A stretch of 64,000 bases of DNA from Anaspis maculata (taxonomy: Eukaryota > Arthropoda > Insecta > Coleoptera > Scraptiidae). The position numbers were made by a program, and so were the translations under genes. Shown in pieces: positions 10,856 to 22,546 of this stretch. The stretch is from the NCBI GenBank assembly GCA_949128115.1, contig OX421964.1, forward strand, positions 3,348,001 through 3,412,000, in the 5' to 3' direction. Every line of letters starts with the position of its first letter. Position 1 is the stretch's first letter. The notes under the pieces were generated by a model. The model did no database searches, had not been told where the DNA came from, and saw only the letters and a list, made by a program, of their open reading frames with translations.

Positions 10856-11565
10856 TAAGGAGCTCAAAACGAACGTCAGCCTTCCTCAAGACCCCCTTCG
10901 CCACGTCGAACCCGCAGAAATCCGAAAGTACATCAGCTACTAAAAAAGAAAAAAGCCCCAGGCCCAGATACTATCAACAACCTGACTCTTCAAAAACTTC
11001 AACCGAAGACAATCGCCAATTCCCAACAGCCTGGAAAACTGCAGAAGTAGTGATGATTCCTGAGCCCGGTGAACCCCAACTAGACCCGACCTCTTATCGT
11101 CCGATAAGTCTGCTCTCTTAGCTTAGGTCATCGAAAAATGCATACTAGCGAGACTCAACGATGAAACCACAGCGCTCAACGTACTGCCGGACGAACAATT
11201 CGGCTTCAGGAACCATCATTCAACAGTACACCAGGTCACCAGAGTCGTCGACCGCGTGCTGGAGGGATCCAACAGACATCGAAAAACCGGCTCTCTCTTA
11301 CTTGACTTACCCAAAGCCTTCGACAAGGTCTGGCATCAAGGCCTCATCCTCAAGATGCTCCAGCGAGGATACTCCATAAACCTGATTTAACTCGTCAAGT
11401 CTTACCTAACCGGCCGACACTTCTTCATCAGCATCGGAGAAACTTCGTCAAATTTGCAAAAAATCCGCGCAGGAGTTCCCCAGGGATCTGTAATGGGGCC
11501 GCTCCTGTTTAACATCTACGCATCGGACTTGCCCAAACTTCCTCACATCAAAGTGGCAGCAGCAG
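10856..11565 (+). pseudogene. Jockey-like LINE reverse transcriptase fragment
   Basis: Reading across frames gives KKKAPGPDTINNLTLQKL near 10945, FPTAWKTAEVVMIPEPGEP and DPTSYRPISLLS near 11020-11118, AFDKVWHQGLILKMLQRGY near 11318, and AGVPQGSVMGPLLFNIYASD near 11470. These are successive RT blocks of Jockey-type LINEs. The frame is broken by several stops and shifts. The copy ends before the YADD block, where an unrelated palindromic sequence begins. Confidence 0.75.
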
Positions 11566-11709
11566 TCAGCTCACTGTCCAGCTGACACTGAGCAGTTGCC
11601 AGCTCAGTGTCAGACTCAGCCCTGCCAGTGTGTTCGATTGTGTCGACATGTGGTGATTTTGGAACGCTCGCCGTGTCAAGCTCTAACACTTGTCGAAATG
11701 TGTCCTTAG

Positions 11710-11855
11710 GCGCTTTCGTTTTGCCGGTAGGAGCTACTCAGGGTAGATCACTAAACAAAGAAAGTAGATCCAGCTGGGCCGTGATTGGCGTATGTATCTA
11801 CTTTCTTAATCTAGTGATCTACCCGGAGCAGCTCCTGGCGAAAAACGAAAGCGGC
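11710..11855. repeat. Palindromic MITE-like element upstream of CAP gene B
   Basis: Arms CGCTTTCGTTTT..GGTAGATCACT and the inverse AGTGATCTACC..AAAACGAAAGCG enclose a short loop, about 145 bp in all. It lies 125 bases upstream of the CAP gene B start. There it interrupts the promoter block that A, C and D share. Confidence 0.6.
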
Positions 11856-11978
11856 TCTTATTGGAAAGCACCCCTATTATCGTCAGTCAGACTGACATCT
11901 TTCAGTTTTTTTTTCAACGCTGCTATTTTTTTGTCGGCTCCCCGAGCCTGAGTGATTTGCCAATCGCCCTGAATCGAC

Positions 11979-14900
11979 ATGCCAACTGCAAATATGTGGA
12001 AAGCCGTACTGATCCAGACCCTGCTGTCCGTGAACATGGCTGCGGACAGTCCGGAACGTTTGGACTATTGCAACGTGAAAGGGACTCCCTATGAATGCCG
12101 GCAGCCGGCCATAAACAACCAGCACATCTTTTGCAAGTGTGACGAGTACAAAGGACACGCCGTGCCTTTGAACATGACCCGATTTCGTCAGTTCACTTTG
12201 CACTGGCACAACAAGTTCAGGAGCATGATCGCAATGAAAGAAGAGACGGAAAATGCGGGATACGGCGGACCGCTTCCCCAGGCAGCGAACATGAACGCGT
12301 TGCGTTGGAACTACGCAATGGAAGACGCGGCAAGATGCAACGCGAAAAAGGACGTCGGATTCATCCAGCATGACGAGTGCAACGCAACGCCGGAGTATCC
12401 CCTATCGGCAGGTGAGTGTCGAATCGAGTGAAGTCGAGCTCGTCCTGTTATTATTGAGGGTTCGAGAAAGAGCTTCCGGTTCCAACCAGGTGAGCGTCTC
12501 GATTCTGAAACCTGGTTGCGACCAAAACTTATTGAGTGTTCATTCGATGTTCCCTTTTAGGTCAAAATTTGGCTATGGCAGCCCATGCGACCTGCCAAAG
12601 ACTACATGGGCCCGTGAAGGGTTGCGATGAAAACACAATGAGCAAATGGGAAATTCAGATATACTCTGCGATTCGGCAGTGGTAAGTACAGTGTACCGAT
12701 CCCTTCACTTTATTGCCATTCGGAAGGTTTCTAGGGGTTCCTGGACATTTTTCGAGATTTCTGAAAAATTTCGAGGGATTTCTTAAGATGGCTATACCAG
12801 TTTCCCAAATATACCAACGAGATTTTTGATGATCCTTGCGAGAATTTATAGAGATCTCTCAAGATTTCTACGCAATCATCCTGAGGATTCGTTTGAGATT
12901 TCTAGGGATCTCTTGATTTTTATGCGGGGTATCCAGGGATTTTTCAAATTTATAGGGAGTTCTGGAATTAAACATGATTCTCTATGTGATTTCTGTTGTT
13001 TTGAGAATTTCTACCGGCTGAGATTGATAATTAGTATGAGGTTTCTACGGCTTTGAAGATTTCTACAGAATTTCAAAGATTTCCGATAATTTCTGGGAAC
13101 TCACGATTCATACAGGATTTCTAAGGATTCCCAGAGATTTGTATGGCATTTTTTCACATTGCTGAAGGGTTTCATGAGAATTTGAAGGGTTCTTGAAGAT
13201 TTCTACAAGGTTGGTAGGAATTTCTAATAATTCTTGAAGATTTCTGAAAACTTCTAGGGAGTTCTAGAGATCTTCACAGGATTCTTGTGAATTTCAGTAA
13301 AATTTCCAAGGACTTTGGCTATTTCCACAAGTTTTTCAGGGATTCTAGAGATTTCTTATCGATTTCTGAGACTTCGAGAGTTTCTAGGGCTTCCTAAAGA
13401 TTTTGTACGGGAATTCGAGGGATTTCCAAAGATTTTCACCAGAACAGATTTTCACGGGCTTCTTGGAGATTCATATGGAATTTCTGAAAATTTCTAATGA
13501 TTCTTTGAACTTTGTCTAGATTTTCGGAGATTTTCACGGCATTTCCAGAGATATGCAAGAAGTGTTACTAGATTCTGTAGGGATTCCTAAAGATTTCTGG
13601 GGACTACCAAACATTTCTATGGATTCCTCATTATTTCAACGGAATTTCTAGGAATCAATGGAGACTTGTATGAGATTTCTAGGGATTACTTGAGATTACA
13701 AGATCTTTGAAGAAGTTTCAGGAACTTCTGAAGATTCTACGTGATTTCAAAAATATTCACGGAACTTTTGAGGATTCTTGTGAGAATTTCTTGGAATTTT
13801 TGATGAATCCTACGGGATCTTTGGGGGTTTCTGGAGAATCGTTTGAAATTCTTGGGGATTTTTGAATATTGTCACGAGAATTTCTAAGGATTTCTTAATA
13901 TTTCTACGAATTTTGTAGGCATTTCCACAGATTTCGACAAGATTTTCTCAGATTACTGAAGATTCTTGGAAATTCATAAGGCTCCCGAAAGACTTCAACA
14001 AGGTCCCTAGAGATTTCTGGGAGTTCTTACAGGATTATTTCGACGCGATTTCTGCGGATTTCTAAGGATTTCTAGTAATTTCTGAGAATCACTACAGGAT
14101 TTCTGGGGATTCCCAAAGATCTGTATGGAATTTTCAAGAATTTCTACGACTGTTCTAAGATTTTCTGAAGTTCACTGAAGTTTATCAGATTTTTCCAAGT
14201 ATTTTTTGATATTTCTACGATTTCTGAAGATTTTCAAAAGGCTCAGGATTTCCGAGGGATTTCTAGGGATTTACAGAGATTTGTATGGAATTCTCAGAGA
14301 TTTTTGAAGAATTTCTGAGGATTTCTGAAGATGTCCACGTGGTTTCTAATCTCATGTCAACGAGATTTCTGAAGGCTCCTGTGAGAATTTCTAGGGATTT
14401 CTTGAGATTTTTACGGGATCACTAGAGACTCCTGAAGATTTGTTTGGGATTTCTGAAAATTGAACTGGAATTCACCGACGCCGGTGATTACTTTCCTCCA
14501 CTATACCGGAAATTTCGCCGAACCCCTGTGTTCCAACACGGGGTAGGGATTTTCAACAACCAACAAGATCGCATGGGGTTGGCACCAGTATTCATATTTT
14601 ACGTTCCAAGCGACACACTTGCATAGCAAGCATTACAACTAAATCAAGGAGCCTGTTTTTGAGACAAAAATCCGACCGACACAGTGGGAATCGAACTCAC
14701 CTTGAGCTATTCACCACGCAAGATTCATCTAAGCTACACTAACCGGATCTTTTTTCACAGGTATGACGAATTCAAGAACGTTCCTGACCAAAACATCTTT
14801 CGAAAATTTCGGATGATTTCAGGAAAATCGGTTGGGTACATGACGACGCTGCTTTGGGCCAAAACTACGGACGTCGGGTGCGGGTATGCGGCGCACGCAA

Positions 14901-15406
14901 ATGGACAAATGCACTTCATCACCTGCAACTACTACCCGCCGGGCAACGTCTGGGGAACAGCAGTTTTCATGACAGGCCCGGGGGCTTCTCGATGTCCTCC
15001 GGACAGGCCTGCCGGGCAGACACCCGTATACAAAGGACTGTGCGGGAGTGTCGAACTGCCGCCCGAACCTCCAAAGGACTTTTTCATTTCGCCCCTGCCG
15101 TCAGATTCAAATGATTCGGGGAACTTGCCGGAAATGAGACAAGGATGGATCAAGGAAGAGGTACAAGAAACAGGAACAGGGACGAAACAAGAAACAGGAA
15201 CAGGGACGGAACAAGGAACAGGGACGGAACAAGGAACAGGAGCAAGAATGGAACAAGGAAAAATGTCAAGTACGGAAGCAGGGAAACAAACGGCGGCGGC
15301 AGAAGGAGCGTCAACGCAGAAGTCGTTCTCGCCAAGGACATCACCGATGGCATTTCTGTCGCCATTTTTGATTGGAATTTGTATATTGCTCCGTTTTTTC
15401 TGGTGA
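11979..15406 (+). CDS. CAP-superfamily (venom allergen 5-like) protein with Gly/Thr/Glu-rich tail, gene B
   Basis: Exons 11979-12411, 12561-12681 and 14761-15406 splice to 1,200 nt, 399 aa, with no stop inside. Donors are GTGAGT at 12412 and GTAAGT at 12682; acceptors are TTTTAG and TTCACAG. The start MPTANMWK aligns with D; a second ATG at 11994 is possible. Signal-like residues are 1-21 and the Cys-rich segment is 30-54. CAP motifs: HNKFRS (His77), PLPQAANMNALRWN, GQNL at 145, a Trp-Glu in exon 2, GYMTTLLW, VGCG, ITCNYYPPGN and YKGLCG. The usual second cavity His is Tyr (Y211). The tail from about 290 to 345 has imperfect GTGTEQ/GTGTKQ units. The last 19 residues are hydrophobic (AFLSPFLIGICILLRFFW), as for a GPI signal or membrane tail. 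Intron 2 (2.1 kb) is mostly AT-rich repeat. It is the only copy on the plus strand. The biological role is not known. Confidence 0.88.
12715..14460. repeat. Degenerate AT-rich tandem repeat, copy 2 (intron 2 of CAP gene B)
   Basis: The same GATTTCTAGGGATTTC / GAAGATTTCTACGG word set as at 2225-2995, here over about 1.75 kb. Some blocks match copy 1 closely: the stretch around CTCATGTCAACGAGA is at 2875 and again at 14351. The two introns therefore carry related insertions or share an ancestral repeat. No gene is present. Confidence 0.8.
14715..14760. other. Conserved 3' end of intron 2 in CAP genes B and C
   Basis: The last 46 bases before the exon 3 acceptor (CACGCAAG.TTCATC..AGCTACACT.ACCGGAT..TTTTCACAG) align at roughly 80 percent with the same position in CAP gene C (23934-23980, minus). 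CAP gene A keeps only the final 25 bases. The conserved element is probably the polypyrimidine and branch region inherited from the ancestral gene. Confidence 0.5.
15190..15270 (+). repeat. In-frame GGAACAGGGACG-type coding repeat in CAP gene B
   Basis: Tandem words GGAACAGGGACGGAACAA encode GTGTEQ-like units within exon 3. The related word GGAACAGGGACAAGG underlies the octapeptides of CAP gene C, so the two repeat tracts may have arisen from the same seed. Confidence 0.65.
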
Positions 15407-15411
15407 ATAAA
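15406..15411 (+). terminator. AATAAA poly(A) signal overlapping the stop codon of CAP gene B
   Basis: The stop TGA (15404-15406) runs into AATAAA, giving TGAATAAA, as in CAP gene D and similar to TAATAAA in gene A. Confidence 0.6.
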
Positions 15412-16796
15412 CCGTCAATTTCAGATATTGTCACTTTGGTTGATGGTGGCGTCTCACTTGTTCCTTGGCAATTTTTCGTTTCTTCCCTTTCCAGCTGAGA
15501 TGACGCAAAGTGAAATACCGGTAAAAGAAAAGCGACGAGTGGGGCTCGCATGGAGTATACTGATTTGTTGTTCCGGTGACAAGAACGCCAGAACTCTTGA
15601 AATCGGTATCTATTCTTTGTCAGAAATACTCTGTCAGATTTTTATTGAAATTGACGGTACCGCCATTCTTTCGAAAGCTTATTTCGAGATCAAACTCAAA
15701 CGTTTTGATCCATGCAGACCAGAGTGAGTTCATTCCGTGCAATGACCGCATTTACGCCCTTAGTGTGAGGTACCTAGTAATTCATAAGTGAACGAAACAA
15801 GTGCATGGTACAACTCGTGTATTTTACAAACGGAAAAAAAATGAATTTGGACACAATTTACAACAACGCCTGCTGGGCAAGGTACATGATACGGAAGGGA
15901 AGCTTCCTGTTCCAAAACGCAAACAATACTGGCATAAGGCCTTTCACAAACTAGCCTGGAGAGAGTAGACGACCCTCTCAGTTTGAGACGCGGCATAAGG
16001 CCACCGCAAGGTGAACAATTGATCATAAACGCCGGATCTACTGGTTCCTAGCTCTCCAGTGAGTAGAATAAATTGGAAATGACTTCTCTGTGGCCGACGC
16101 GTAATGCCGAAGATCCTGGCGTCTCCGCTTCTGTTGCTCCACCAAGTCGTCGGCACGTGGACCCCTGAGGAGGGCTAGATCAGCAGGAGGATGGTCGGTG
16201 TATCATTCACGGGCGCCAAGCCCTGACGAAGCTTCTGCCGACGCCGAGAGCAGAGGCCCGTGGGGGAATTGCCATACGCCAGAGAGCACAGCGCACATGG
16301 CGGCAGACGACAGAATTGGTAATGAAAGTATGAGGTCTATCTTTATACATTTGGTGTTGAAATTCACGAAAAAAATCTTTCTTCAAACATGGCATGGTTA
16401 AAAGCATGGCATCATACCACACACCATTCCATCCTGTATGAACTTCACTTGTAGACTCCTGAGATTCATATCTGTAGGATGGTTTGCCAAAAGACAAGGC
16501 TAACGGACAGCGCAAATCAAAATAAAATCGGCCGTGGCCAAAAAAAGGTATTTTGTTTTGGAAAAGGGCAAAGTTTCTGAGTGTGACAGTGCTGCGCAGT
16601 TTAGGTCACTTTTCATCATTTCCAAAAGTATTTCGAGTCTACCAAATAAAACCTTTTATGGTAAAGCATGGGAAGGTATGTCGCTACAAAGGAATATGAG
16701 CGAAGTGAGGAAGCGAAACAAAAGGGAAGGGTGTTTATTATGAAAGCTTCAAAAATATAATACAGATTGATAGTGTTTATCATATTTATATTCTGT
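15412..16796. other. Unassigned region downstream of CAP gene B
   Basis: Only frames up to about 100 codons occur, on both strands, without conserved motifs. A CATAAGGCC word occurs twice near 15932 and 15992, in a segment of higher GC (15880-16260), which may be part of an unidentified element. Nothing more can be supported. Confidence 0.35.
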
Positions 16797-16914
16797 AAAA
16801 AATAGCATTCCATAGACGCTCTGTTATGTTAAAATTCATGTCGGCCATTGGCTGTTGCCTAAGTAATAACAGCGTAACAGAGCCTTTATGGAATGTAATT
16901 TTTTGAAGAATCGC
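16797..16914. mobile_element. MITE, copy 1 of a pair (ATTCCAT..GCTCTGTTA ends)
   Basis: The ends AAAAAATAGCATTCCAT and ATGGAATGTAATTTTTT are inverted, followed by inverted GCTCTGTTA/TAACAGAGC. The core CGGCCATTGGCTGTTGCCTA is shared, in opposite orientation, with the copy at 27681-27788. The length of about 118 bp rules out coding. Confidence 0.75.
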
Positions 16915-17208
16915 ACCATTATTCAAGTTATGAGAATGATTTTGAAATAATTCTCGTAAGGGCCCTCCATGAAGCCTTCATCATATTGCGTCTTCCGATC
17001 TTACGTTTTGGCATTACGAAGCGGCCCATCTGGCCCCATTAATTAGTAAGGTTGTCTTTTCTACTTCTCACTGAAAATATTTGGAGTTCTCAGCAAAGTT
17101 GATAATTTCAATGGAAGTGGATCAAACCGTTTATTGACAATTGATGAACGATTCCGAGGCAATCGGGCTGATCAAGGAGACAGATTTGTAATTGCAGAAC
17201 GCAGTAAT

Positions 17209-17586
17209 ACAGGGCGTTACACTTTTTTTTTTCGGTATTTTAGAAGACGGTAGAGCATCAAACATAAGTGAATTTCTTGGAAAAAAATAATCGAGAACAC
17301 ATTATAACGGAGATGGAGGCTTTCAAAGTTGAGTTTTAACATTTTTTTTCAATGATTATTCCAAATTTAATTAATAGATTCTGGCTAAATTTGGCACACA
17401 AAAAAAAGTTGATGCATACCTCGAAGCTGGTCACATTGACTTTTGTCACGTTGACAGGAAAAATTATTTTCCATCTTTCATTGTTGATTTTTTCAATTTT
17501 CATTCTATTTTTCATTGGCGAAAGTACTTATCTTTTGATGCTCGCTCATTTCCTGGAATATTGGAAAAATACGTGAAACACCCTGT
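17209..17586. mobile_element. Small DNA element with ACAGGGTG-type ends
   Basis: ACAGGGCGTTACAC at 17209 and GTGAAACACCCTGT ending at 17586 are inverted ends enclosing 378 bp of AT-rich non-coding DNA. The ends resemble those of the transposon at 3021-5542, so it could be a deletion derivative of that family. Confidence 0.55.
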
Positions 17587-17666
17587 GTATGTGGAACTTA
17601 TCGAGAGAAAAAAAAAGCGAGAAATCGCTAAGGAACGAGTGAGACACCACTATCAACTGAAGAAAC

Positions 17667-17826
17667 TGAAATATATCGCTATCTTATCTGTTTAGTTTTT
17701 TATGGTAAAATGGTTGTACATACTAAAAAGTAGAATGAAACACTTTTAGTTCGAACTTGTTACGATCAATACCTTCTCTCAGTATGTCCCAATGAAGAGG
17801 GATAGAATAAAGTATGAAAATATAAC
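17667..17826 (+). repeat. Left LTR of the Gypsy-type element
   Basis: 160 bp, from TGAAATATATCGC to GAAAATATAAC; the partner is at 22361-22517. It contains AGAATAAAGTATG, with an AATAAA near its end. Confidence 0.7.
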
Positions 17827-17828
17827 AA

Positions 17829-18375
17829 ATTGGCGACGAAGATGGGATGCAAACCATGTTCATCAATCATGAGCCCTGAGTAAGAAACTTTATCTTTCAA
17901 AAAATCACATTTGTCCAAAGCCACTTCAAGTCCGGCATCTGCCAAAATACTGAGTACTTCATCCAACCTTTCCCAATGCTGTGCTTATTTCTACCACTGA
18001 TCAAAATATAGTCCACAAAAACATACACACCCTTCTATTCCTTGCAACAATGACGACATTATCTTTTGAAATTTGCCACAAGCTGGCGAAACTCCGTGAG
18101 GGAGTCTTTGGTATCTGAAAAGACCCTTATGAGTTGATATTGTTACCAGTTCTTTTGACTTTTCATCGAGAGGAAATTGTGCGTATGCTTGAGATGAATC
18201 AATTTTCGAAAATACCGTTCCGCCTAGGTTCCGCCCTGTATTCAGCAAAAAGGTCATCGATTTTAGGTAATGGAAATTGATCTATCTCGAGCAAGGGGTG
18301 GATTGTAACTTTGAAGTCACCGCAAATCCTGACTTGACCTGACTTTTTTACACGATTTGTGCCCAATTTGTCTAC
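17829..18375 (-). pseudogene. Gypsy reverse transcriptase segment, inverted inside its element
   Basis: Read on the minus strand from about 18375: RTVDKLGTNRVKKSGQVRIC, then LLEIDQFPLPKIDDLF, FSKIDSSQAYAQFPLDE, LFRYQRLPHGVSPA and later LSILADAGLEVALDKCDFL. These are the RT motifs of Ty3/Gypsy polyproteins in the correct order, with small frame breaks between pieces. The usual catalytic F/YxDD is altered (VCFCGLYFDQW near 18000). The next part of the polyprotein starts at about 18365 on the opposite strand. Confidence 0.7.
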
Positions 18376-20275
18376 AGTTCTTAGACCCATGCATGAGTTA
18401 CTGAAAAAATATGTAAAATGGTTTTGGTCTTACGAATGTAATGAAGCTTTCAACCAAGTTAAAGAATTGTTAATGTCTGCAAAAATTTTGGCCCATACAA
18501 CCCAAATTACGAATTGCGTTCAACAACTGATGCTAGTCCATACGGCATGGGCGCTGTAATTTCCCATATTTTTTCCGATGGACATGAACGCCCAATTTCA
18601 TTTGTTTCACAAAGCTTTTCGGCAGCTAAATTTTTTTTTGACAGATAGAACGCGAAGGGCTTTGGATCATCTTTGGTCTTTGCAAATTCAACCAATACCT
18701 TTATGGGCAGCAGTTCACCTTGGTCACTGATAATAAGCCTCTTGTTGCAATTTTCAACCCGAAAAAAGGTATTTTGCAATTTTTCGCGAACTGTTCGAGA
18801 CGATGGCGATGGGCAGTAATTGAATCTAATTACAGATGTAAAATTGAATACATTCCTTCTGAGAGAAATTCTGCGGATTTTTTGTCACGTCTACCGACCG
18901 AAAATAAAGAAGGTGAAGTCTGGTAAGACGTGGACATAAATTATGTTCACTACTTTGCAAATTCGGAAATCACAGTCAATTTTGAAGGGATTCAAGAAAA
19001 TACGAAAATTGACAAATGTTTGAGTGCTGTAATGAGTTTTGTAAGAAAGAGTTGGCCAAGTACAGCCAAAAAGAACGGCGCTTTCAAGGAGTATCACAAA
19101 ATTCGTAATCAGTTATCAATCGAAAATGATGTTTTATTGTGGAACCACCGCATCATGATTCCTAAAACGTTGGGAGAGAAAGTGTTTCTCAATTACACCT
19201 TTCACACTTCGGTATTGTTAAAATGAAAGCACTTGCAAGATGTCACTTTTCCTGGCCTGGTATCAATCAAAATATTGAGAAACTGGCAAATGCTTGCGAA
19301 CAATGTTGTGTAAATAAGACAAATCCCCCTAAAACGAAATTGCATGTTTGGGAATGGCCTCAAGAACCATTTTCGCGGATACATATCGATTATATTGACC
19401 CATTTCTAAACAAATTTTTTCTAGTAGTTTTGGATGCACATTCAAAATAGATTGAACTATTTCCTACTATACTACTATTACAAGTTCTTTCACCATCAAA
19501 GCTTTGCATGCTAGTTTTGCTAGGTTCGGAATGCCTAAAACATTGGTCTCAGATAACGCACGGAGTTTTACTAGTGCTGAATTTCAAAATTTTATGAAAA
19601 AAATTGATATTGAACATCTCACATCTGCTCCTTTCAATCCACAGTCGAACGGTGCTGTAGAAAATGCAGTTAAACTGTGGAGTATGCAATTAAAAATTGT
19701 TTGGGTAGAAGTGAAAAAAGTGTTGATTTGAACGAAATCATGAATAATTTTCGATTCGATTACCGATCAGCTCCACATTCCACTACCGGTGTTCCTCCAT
19801 TTCAATTGATGTTTCAACGCGAAGTTCGTACCAGATTTGACGTGATGAAATATAGTCAAGTTGCTGAAAATGTCGAAAGGTCTCAAGAGAGACAAAGGAG
19901 AAATTTTTGGGGAAAGGAGCGGAGTTTTTCGGTGGGGGAGGAAGTGTTTGTGACAGATTACAGAAACGTATAAATGTTCGTAGTTGGATTGAGGGGATAA
20001 TTGAAGAACTAATTGGTTGGTGTACTTATATGGTCAAAATACCTGAACTGAACAAAACGTGGAAACGTCATACAAATCGAATCAATTCTTTCAAGCATAA
20101 AGCACTTTCAATTCCAACATTACCCTAAAACGACGAAACTGATAATTTAGATATACCCTATTGTGACAAACCTGATAGCGACAGCAATATCTCAAAGGAT
20201 AATCATATTCAAAATGAATTAATTGTTAGACCTAAGAGGGTAGCGAAAAAACCTGATAGACTTGTATATAATTGA
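18362..20275 (+). pseudogene. Gypsy RNase H and integrase segment
   Basis: Plus-strand pieces, in order: the RT-connection NLSTVLRPMHELLKK, RNase H with TLVTDNKPLVAIFNPKKG and ERNSADFLSRLP, and a zinc-binding integrase N-terminus (HFSWPGI..ACEQCC). The core follows with HIDYIDPF, TLVSDNARSFTSAEF and FNPQSNGAVENAVK (D,D-35-E type residues), then a C-terminal remnant to about 20275. Stops and shifts fall near 18540, 18640, 19220, 19450, 19730 and 19970, so it is not functional. Confidence 0.75.
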
Positions 20276-20334
20276 AAATGTACTGTCAGTAATGTATAAA
20301 TAGTTGAGCTATGTATAAATTTATATATTTATAT

Positions 20335-22283
20335 ACCGGGTGGGCTATAAAAAACCGTACTGTTTTATTTTCCTTGCCAATTTTTTGTTTCTTTACCGAT
20401 TTTGACAAGCTCAGTATCATTGTGTAGCTAATTGAAAAGGCTACCAGGACCATATACAAAAGATTCCTAAATGTTAAAATTCAAAATGGCGAAAACGATT
20501 GAAAATAGACCTTCTTTCGCAGTTGTTTTTTTTATATAAAATTTGACAGAATAACCAAACTTAAGACGATTTCTGAAAGAATGAACTATTTTCTACATTT
20601 TGAGACCATAATTAGCTCAACTAGTTCATTCGTTGGGGAGATGTGGCAAATTGAAAAAAAGCTTATTTGCCATTGTTTCAATCCAAAATGAATAATGAAA
20701 AATATTGTTTTGCCTGTCAAATTTTTTCTTCTGGAGCGATTTTGACAGATTTAGCATCATTGTGCAAATAATTAAATAGGCTTCAAGTGTCATCCACTAA
20801 TATGATCGAAATGTCAAAATTCAAAATGGCGGACACAACTGAAAATTAGTCTTCTTTCGCAGTCGTTTTTTTGAATTGAGATTTGACAGAATGACAGAAC
20901 TAGAAGCGTTTTTTGAGAGAACGAACTGTTTTTCACATTTTGACACCACAACTAGCCTAATTGGTTCATCCGTTGAGGAGATATGGCAAATTGAAATAAA
21001 TCTCATTTGCCATTGTTTCAACCCAAAATGAATAATAAAAAAATATTGTTTTGTCTGTAAAATTTTTGTTTCTGAAGCCATTATGATAGGTTTGATGTCA
21101 TTGTGTGCCAATTAAGTAGGCTACAAGTGTCATATACGAATATGATTGAAATGTCAAAATTCAAAATAGCGGACACAACTGAAAACAACCCTCCTTTTGC
21201 AGTTTTTTTTTTCATTGAAATTTGACAGAATTACAGAATTGAAGGGGTTTTTTGAAAAAAATGATGTGCAAATGTTGAAGAAAAAACTATTAGATTTTTT
21301 TTCTACCATCAATAAAATTTAAACCTATCTTACATGTCTATTTTAAGGCTAACAATGGATTCAGGTAACCAACAACAACTTTGACCAACACAAATACAAA
21401 AAATAGGATAGTCCTCAAATGTTTGCATCCAGAGAGTCTGCGTCCATAGATAGGAACGTACCTAGTGAACACCCTGTGGAATAATTTTCAATTCTATTTT
21501 GAAAAATGGTGATCATATCTCAGGCACCCACCCCTTGAATATTTCACAGACAAAATAAGTGATATTTTTTATTATTCGTTTTGGATTGAAGCAATGGCGG
21601 ATAAGCTTTTTTTCAATTTGCCACATCTTCTCAACGAATAAACCAATTCAAAATCACCACAGTCAAAACCACAGTCAAAATGTGGAAAAAAATTCGTTCT
21701 TTCAAAAAACGCTTCTAGCTCTGTCATTCTGTCAAATTTCAATTTGAAAAAACGACTGCGAGAGAAAGCTCATTTTCACTTGTGTCCGCCATTTTGAATT
21801 TTGACATTTCGATCATATTCGTATGTGACACTTGAAGCCTATTCAATTTGTCACATAATGATACTAAACCTGTCAAAATTGCTTCAGAAACAAAAATTTG
21901 GCAGGGGAAACAATATTTGTTATCATTTATTTTGGATTGAAACAATGGAAAATGAGCTTTTTTTCAATTTGCCACATCTCCCCAACGAATTAACCAATTG
22001 AGCTAGCTAAGGTCTCAAAATGTAGAAAATAGTTCATTCTTTCAGAAAACGTCTTTAATTCGGTTATTCTGTCAAATTTTAATTTTAAAAAACGACTGCA
22101 AAAGCAAGCCTATTTTCAGTTGTTTCCGCCATTTTGAATTTTGACACTTAGGAATCATTTGTTCATGGGTCTGGTAGCCTCTTCAGTTAGCTACACAATG
22201 ATACCAAGCTTGTCAAAATCGGTCAAGAAACAAAAAATCGGCGAGGAAAATAAAACAGTACGGTTTTTTATGGCCCACCCGGT
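20335..22283. mobile_element. Fold-back element nested in the Gypsy-type element
   Basis: ACCGGGTGGGCTATAAAAAA at 20335 is mirrored by a GGCCCACCCGGT end at 22283, both flanked by ATAT. Each arm of about 900 bp contains roughly 340-bp repeats with CATTGTTTCAATCCAAAATG and TTCAAAATGGCGGACACAAC words (about 20470, 20820 and 21160 on the left; inverted at about 21560, 21800 and 21930 on the right). There is no coding capacity; an arm-to-arm palindrome dominates. Confidence 0.75.
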
Positions 22284-22360
22284 ATATATAGCTCGTATGA
22301 ATTTGAATTATGTAAATGATAATGATTCACCCCAAATCATTTTATTTAAAGGAGGAAGGG

Positions 22361-22517
22361 TGTAATGTATCGCTATCTTATCTGTTCAGTTTTTCATGGT
22401 TAAAAAGTACATAGAAAAAGGTAGAATAAAACACTTTTAGTTCAAACATGTAACGATCAATAACTTCTTTCAGTGTGTCCCAATGAAGAGGGATAGAATA
22501 AAGTATGAAGATATAAC
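22361..22517 (+). repeat. Right LTR of the Gypsy-type element
   Basis: 157 bp beginning TGTAATGTATCGC directly after the purine tract, ending GATATAAC. It abuts the 3' end of CAP gene C. Confidence 0.7.
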
Positions 22518-22546
22518 TTGAACAATATTCAAAGTTGACGGTTCAT

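Larger units (their letters stand above)
17667..22517 (+). mobile_element. Degenerate Gypsy-type LTR retrotransposon with inverted RT segment
   Basis: The LTRs at 17667-17826 and 22361-22517 share long words (TATCGCTATCTTATCTGTT, CCCAATGAAGAGGGATAGAA). A possible primer-binding site TTGGCGACGAAG follows the left LTR, and a purine tract (AAAGGAGGAAGGG) precedes the right one, so the element reads in plus. RNase H and integrase parts are on plus, but the RT part is on minus. Gag and protease are missing. A fold-back element sits at 20335-22283. Removing it leaves about 2.9 kb. The right LTR ends 30 bases from the stop codon of CAP gene C. Confidence 0.8.

Noticed and set aside
10417..11121. 234-codon ORF across the 390-bp array
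   Set aside because: A chance fusion of repeat sequence with the LINE RT fragment that follows. Only the last part has LINE motifs.
7879..11565. One LINE split by twin priming (3' part on minus, 5' RT part on plus)
   Set aside because: The geometry fits, but the left fragment looks I/R1-like and the right Jockey-like, and the 390-bp array lies between. Two separate LINE relics are simpler.
14671..14750. tRNA-like sequence on minus in CAP B intron 2 (box-B-like GTTCGATTCC)
   Set aside because: The B box is good, but no consistent anticodon and acceptor stems were found, and half of it is the conserved intron end also present in gene C. At most a decayed SINE.
15145..15498. Possible second coding frame over the end of CAP exon 3
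   Set aside because: Alternative frames in B and D read similarly (IFDW), but this only reflects conserved DNA; the same frame has a stop in gene C.
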